From an uncultured Succinivibrio sp. (GTDB lineage Bacteria > Pseudomonadota > Gammaproteobacteria > Enterobacterales > Succinivibrionaceae): DNA of 8,368 nucleotides. The stretch spans positions 1-8,368 of the forward strand of contig CAAECI010000041.1 in assembly GCA_900754255.1 (NCBI GenBank). Reading direction: 5' to 3'. Each line of letters starts with the position of its first letter. The first letter of the stretch is position 1. Positions 5,578-8,368 of the stretch are shown here, one piece after another. The translations under genes were made by a program, and so were the position numbers. The notes under the pieces are model-generated. The model had not been told where the DNA came from, made no database searches, and saw nothing but the letters and a program-made list of their open reading frames with translations.

Positions 5578-8160
5578 TTATTCAACCATACGCTTCAAGG
5601 TATTCAAAATATTTAAGGCTTGAAGCGGTGTTATTGAGTTGGGATCAGTATTTTTCAGCGTTTCCGCAACTTCTTTTAATTGCGGATTTTCTAAATATTC
5701 AGTTTCTTTAACTACAGAAGTATTCGTGTCGTTGATGTTAGTCGTTTCCTTGTGTTCAAAGGTTGAGATAAAATTTTTTGCCAGTGCTATAACCTCATAG
5801 GGCAGTCCTGCCAAACGTCCTACTTCTATAGCATAAGAGTGGGAAATAGATCCTGCATTGACGTGATAAAGAAAAACGATATGTCCTGATTTTTCTTCAG
5901 CTCTGAAGCATAAATTTCGCACTTGTGCACATTTCCCTTCCAGTTCACATATTTCGGAGTAGTGCGTGGAGAAAAGTGACAGACACTTTAGGCGTTCTGA
6001 TAAGAAGGAGGCTATGGCTAATGCTAATGCAGATCCTTCTACGGCACTGGTTCCGCGTCCTATTTCGTCCATAAGGATGAGGGATTTAGAAGAAGCGTTG
6101 TTTAAAATGTTGGAGGCTTCTTCCATCTCCACCATGAAGGTTGAACGTCCCGAAACCAGATCATCTGAAGCACCGATCCTAGTAAAAATGCGATCGATAT
6201 CTCCTATTAGTGCTTGATCTGCGGGGACGAAGGAGCCGGCACGAGCCATAATACATATCAATGCCGTCTGCCGCATATAGGTAGATTTACCGCCCATGTT
6301 GGGACCGGTGATGACAAGCATGCGTTCAACGCCCATGGAGACAGAATTAGGAACAAAGGGGGCGGAACTAAGAGTTTCTATTACAGGGTGTCTTCCATTT
6401 TTTATGCTGATCACCGAGGTTTTGGACAGTTCTGGGCGCACATAATGATATTCATCTGCTGTTTTAGCCAAAGATAACAGAGCATCCAGCAAAGAAAGTT
6501 CTGATGAAAGAGACTTAAGTTGCGGTAAAATTTGTTGCAAAGCTGTTATCAATTCGTCATAGAGTTCTTTTTCTAACTGCAAAGAACGTTCTTGAGCGGA
6601 AAGAGTCTTTTCTTCAAGATCGCGTAGCTCTTTTGTAGTATAGCGCTCGTTATTTTTTAAAGTCTGCTTGCGGTGGTAGTGTTCAGGAATTTTTTCAGAT
6701 TGTGATCTCGGGATCTCTATGTAATAACCAGATACCGAGTTAAATCCTACCTTCAGTGTTGTAATACCGGTAGCAGCTTTCTCCCGTTCTTCCATAGCAG
6801 TAAGCAAATCCGTACTTCCGGCCATAAGCTGGCGTAACTCATCAAGTTCACTGTTATATCCGTCGGCAAATACGTTTCCATCGCGTAAAAAAGTGGAGGG
6901 AATTTTTTTTACGGCTCTGATTAGTAGTTCACGGGTATCGTCAAGAGGGTTTATTTTTTTTGAAATGTTGTTTAAAACGTCGTTCTGTCGATTTTCTAAA
7001 AATACTTTGATTTGCGGAACTACAATCAATGCATCGCGTAAAACCATCAGATCCTTGGGGCGAGCTGTGGCTAATCCTATCCGAGCGGTGATTCGTTCCA
7101 GATCTCCTATTTGATCTAGAAAGGAAAAAAGCTCGGATTCATCGCTTTGTAATAAGGCTTCAACAATGTCCAGTCGTTCGTTTACTGCCTGATTGTCGCG
7201 TAAAGGTTCTAGGAGCATGCGGCGTAATTTTCTGGATCCCATGGCGGTTGCCGTTTTATCAAGTACCGAAAGCAAAGAGCCTCGATACTCTCCTCGTAAA
7301 TTGGCAGTAAGCTCGAGATTTCTTTGGGCTGTTTGATCAAGCAACATTTGTAGGCTTGAGTCGTCGTGACTTATGGAACGTATATGCTCGATTGAGCCCG
7401 TTTGTGTGGAACTAACATATGAGAGCAAAGCTCCGGCCGCACTGATCCCTTCCTCAATGTTTTCTATGCCAAAGCCGAATAGTGTCTGAGTGTGAAATTG
7501 TTTGCATAGCAGACGATAACAGCTTTTTAATTCAAATGACCAAGCAGGAATTTCCTTAGTGCTTTTGCAAAAAGAGAACCACTCTTTGTGTGCAAAATCC
7601 TCGCAGTAAACAATTTCAGCAGGATTTATCTTGTCCAAGTACAGAGCCAATTCTTTTTGATCGCTGGCCACGGTTGCTTTAAATATCCCTGCTCCTAGAT
7701 TTAGATAGGCGATACCGAAGCACCGATCCCCTTGTGCAATGCATACTATGATATTGTCTTCACGATCGGGTGCTATTCCATCATCAGTGGCTGTACCGGG
7801 AGTAATAATGCGTGAAACCTTGCGAGAAAAGATTTTGGTTCTAGTTTTTGAAGCGTTGTTTTTCTCCTCAATCTGCTCACATATGACCACCGATTCTCCC
7901 ATGCGAATGAGTCTTGAAATGTAGTTATCCACAGCATGGAAAGGCACTCCAGCTAAGGGAATAGGTTTGCCTTTGTTTGTACCGCGATGTGTGAGGGTCA
8001 GATTAAGCAAACGGGAAGCTTTGACGGCATCGTCAAAAAACATTTCATAAAAATCGCCAAGACGATAGAAAACCAAATCTTTAGGATATTTCTCCTTTAC
8101 TTCAAAGTACTGTTTCATCATAGGCGTAGAGCCGTCTTTGAGTGAGGAAAAATCTGCCAT
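5578..8160 (-). CDS. mutS: DNA mismatch repair protein MutS
   Basis: MutS binds mismatches and small loops and, with MutL, starts methyl-directed or related repair. ATG 8158-8160 gives 860 residues (E. coli 853). The frame is open 27 codons further upstream to a TTG, but the chosen start fits the family N-terminus (TPMMKQY) and has an AGG eight bases upstream. The mismatch-reading Phe-x-Glu is Phe37/Glu39 in GDFYEMF. Connector, core and clamp domains follow (RRNLE-like QRNLELT, TLKVGFNSVSGYYIEI). The ATPase has Walker A GPNMGGKST (619-627), DDLVSGRSTFMVEM, Walker B LILMDEIGRGT (Asp698, Glu699) and STH (His733). The C-terminal SITPLQALNILNTLKRM matches the oligomerisation end. Oddities: TSAVEGS replaces the usual TSTxDGx after Walker B, SYAIEV replaces SYGIxV, and the stretch after CEQI is longer and lacks the usual GDP. 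It converges with rpoS across an 11-base gap. Confidence 0.97.
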   Translation of the reverse strand: MADFSSLKDGSTPMMKQYFEVKEKYPKDLVFYRLGDFYEMFFDDAVKASRLLNLTLTHRGTNKGKPIPLAGVPFHAVDNYISRLIRMGESVVICEQIEEKNNASKTRTKIFSRKVSRIITPGTATDDGIAPDREDNIIVCIAQGDRCFGIAYLNLGAGIFKATVASDQKELALYLDKINPAEIVYCEDFAHKEWFSFCKSTKEIPAWSFELKSCYRLLCKQFHTQTLFGFGIENIEEGISAAGALLSYVSSTQTGSIEHIRSISHDDSSLQMLLDQTAQRNLELTANLRGEYRGSLLSVLDKTATAMGSRKLRRMLLEPLRDNQAVNERLDIVEALLQSDESELFSFLDQIGDLERITARIGLATARPKDLMVLRDALIVVPQIKVFLENRQNDVLNNISKKINPLDDTRELLIRAVKKIPSTFLRDGNVFADGYNSELDELRQLMAGSTDLLTAMEEREKAATGITTLKVGFNSVSGYYIEIPRSQSEKIPEHYHRKQTLKNNERYTTKELRDLEEKTLSAQERSLQLEKELYDELITALQQILPQLKSLSSELSLLDALLSLAKTADEYHYVRPELSKTSVISIKNGRHPVIETLSSAPFVPNSVSMGVERMLVITGPNMGGKSTYMRQTALICIMARAGSFVPADQALIGDIDRIFTRIGASDDLVSGRSTFMVEMEEASNILNNASSKSLILMDEIGRGTSAVEGSALALAIASFLSERLKCLSLFSTHYSEICELEGKCAQVRNLCFRAEEKSGHIVFLYHVNAGSISHSYAIEVGRLAGLPYEVIALAKNFISTFEHKETTNINDTNTSVVKETEYLENPQLKEVAETLKNTDPNSITPLQALNILNTLKRMVE
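5591..5627. terminator. Inverted repeat at the rpoS/mutS junction (weak candidate bidirectional terminator)
   Basis: A perfect 9-bp inverted repeat, CGCTTCAAG at 5591-5599 and CTTGAAGCG at 5619-5627, lies inside the last codons of mutS, 24 bases past the rpoS stop. The 19-base AT-rich loop is long and no good U tract follows on either strand, so intrinsic termination would be poor. The 11-base space between the two genes has no room for a terminator, so any signal ending the rpoS transcript must lie within mutS; this repeat is the best candidate I saw nearby. It also encodes part of the conserved MutS C-terminal helix, so the pairing may be coincidental. Confidence 0.3.
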
Positions 8161-8368
8161 TTGCTGAACCTGATAAATTGAAAATACAGATGCTAAGTTT
8201 AATAGTTGGTTAATCTTTATAGTATAAAAAATTAAAAGCAAGTTTGTTCCAAGTATTAGTTGAGAGCTTTATAAACAATAAGATACGGCGACCAAGCCAA
8301 ACGACAGAGATCACACTTTGTCATAAGGCGCAGGAAGCCGTGTCAGTTTAGTTTTAACCTTGGGCCTA
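8161..8368. other. Region upstream of mutS, no confident gene
   Basis: Bases 8161-8280 are strongly AT-rich and hold the mutS leader and promoter candidate. Composition becomes more mixed from about 8281 to the window edge. There the minus strand has one frame open from the edge for 18 codons to a TGA at 8311-8313 (product ending LPAPYDKV), which could be the tail of the next gene, but I do not recognise it. One plus-strand frame is also open from about 8274 to the edge, without an ATG. Neither is long enough to call. No tRNA, repeat array or clear terminator was seen here. Confidence 0.5.
8268..8295 (-). promoter_or_regulatory. Candidate sigma-70-type promoter for mutS
   Basis: Read on the minus strand, TTGGTC (8290-8295) and TATAAA (8268-8273) are separated by 16 bases, a plausible -35/-10 pair. 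It would start transcription roughly 100 bases upstream of the mutS ATG, through the very AT-rich stretch 8161-8265. Other AT-rich hexamers closer to the gene (around 8216-8225, TATACT/TATAAA on the minus strand) lack a well-spaced -35. The assignment rests on hexamer similarity alone. Confidence 0.3.

Noticed and set aside
6214..6477. Plus-strand open frame of 87 codons opposite the mutS ATPase domain
   Set aside because: Shadow of the conserved Walker A region on the minus strand, with no recognisable product.
8161..8241. 27-codon N-terminal extension of MutS to a TTG
   Set aside because: The extension comes from AT-rich leader sequence, matches no MutS N-terminus and has no ribosome binding site; the TPMMKQY start fits the family.
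1..8368. Mobile element, defence island, CRISPR array or toxin-antitoxin pair
   Set aside because: All coding space is filled by conserved housekeeping genes; no transposase, integrase, spaced direct repeats, att-like duplications or tRNA were found.

Overview
This is a compact stretch of conserved chromosome from a gammaproteobacterium, about 44% GC by eye. It reads pyrG (3' part) > ftsB > ispD > ispF > yqaA-like > nlpD > rpoS on the plus strand, followed by mutS convergent on the minus strand. The block ispD-ispF ... nlpD-rpoS with a convergent mutS is a hallmark of Gammaproteobacteria, and a YqaA/DedA-type gene just before nlpD recalls the Alteromonadales/Aeromonadales arrangement. The missing members (eno, truD, surE, pcm) suggest a streamlined lineage within or near that group, for example a Succinivibrionaceae-like anaerobe. 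That placement is an inference from gene order and protein divergence and was not tested.

Layout. 1-1322: last ~80% of CTP synthase, cut by the window's left edge. 1323-1369: short gap with a strong hairpin, at the place where eno normally sits. 1370-2849: ftsB, ispD and ispF, tightly packed with short gaps or overlaps and probably one transcript. 2858-4592: a membrane protein of the YqaA branch of the DedA superfamily, then nlpD, which overlaps its end by 26 bases. 4616-5566: rpoS, 23 bases after nlpD, with a strong ribosome binding site and complementary repeats around its start codon. 5567-5577: an 11-base convergent gap. 5578-8160: mutS on the minus strand. 8161-8368: AT-rich upstream region of mutS with a promoter candidate, then about 90 bases of more mixed composition with no identifiable gene.

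Functions. pyrG supplies CTP. IspD uses CTP in the methylerythritol phosphate isoprenoid pathway and IspF performs a later step. FtsB belongs to the divisome, and NlpD activates septal amidases, so cell division is represented twice. RpoS is the stress and stationary-phase sigma factor. In relatives it is partly transcribed from inside nlpD, which would explain their conserved adjacency. MutS recognises mismatches.

I found no phage, transposon, CRISPR, toxin-antitoxin or defence genes and no evident undescribed multi-gene system. The points most worth a second look are the alternative hairpins around the rpoS start, the divergent MutS ATPase motifs, the basic rather than acidic N-terminus of RpoS, the doubled LysM of NlpD, and the loss of four usually present genes.
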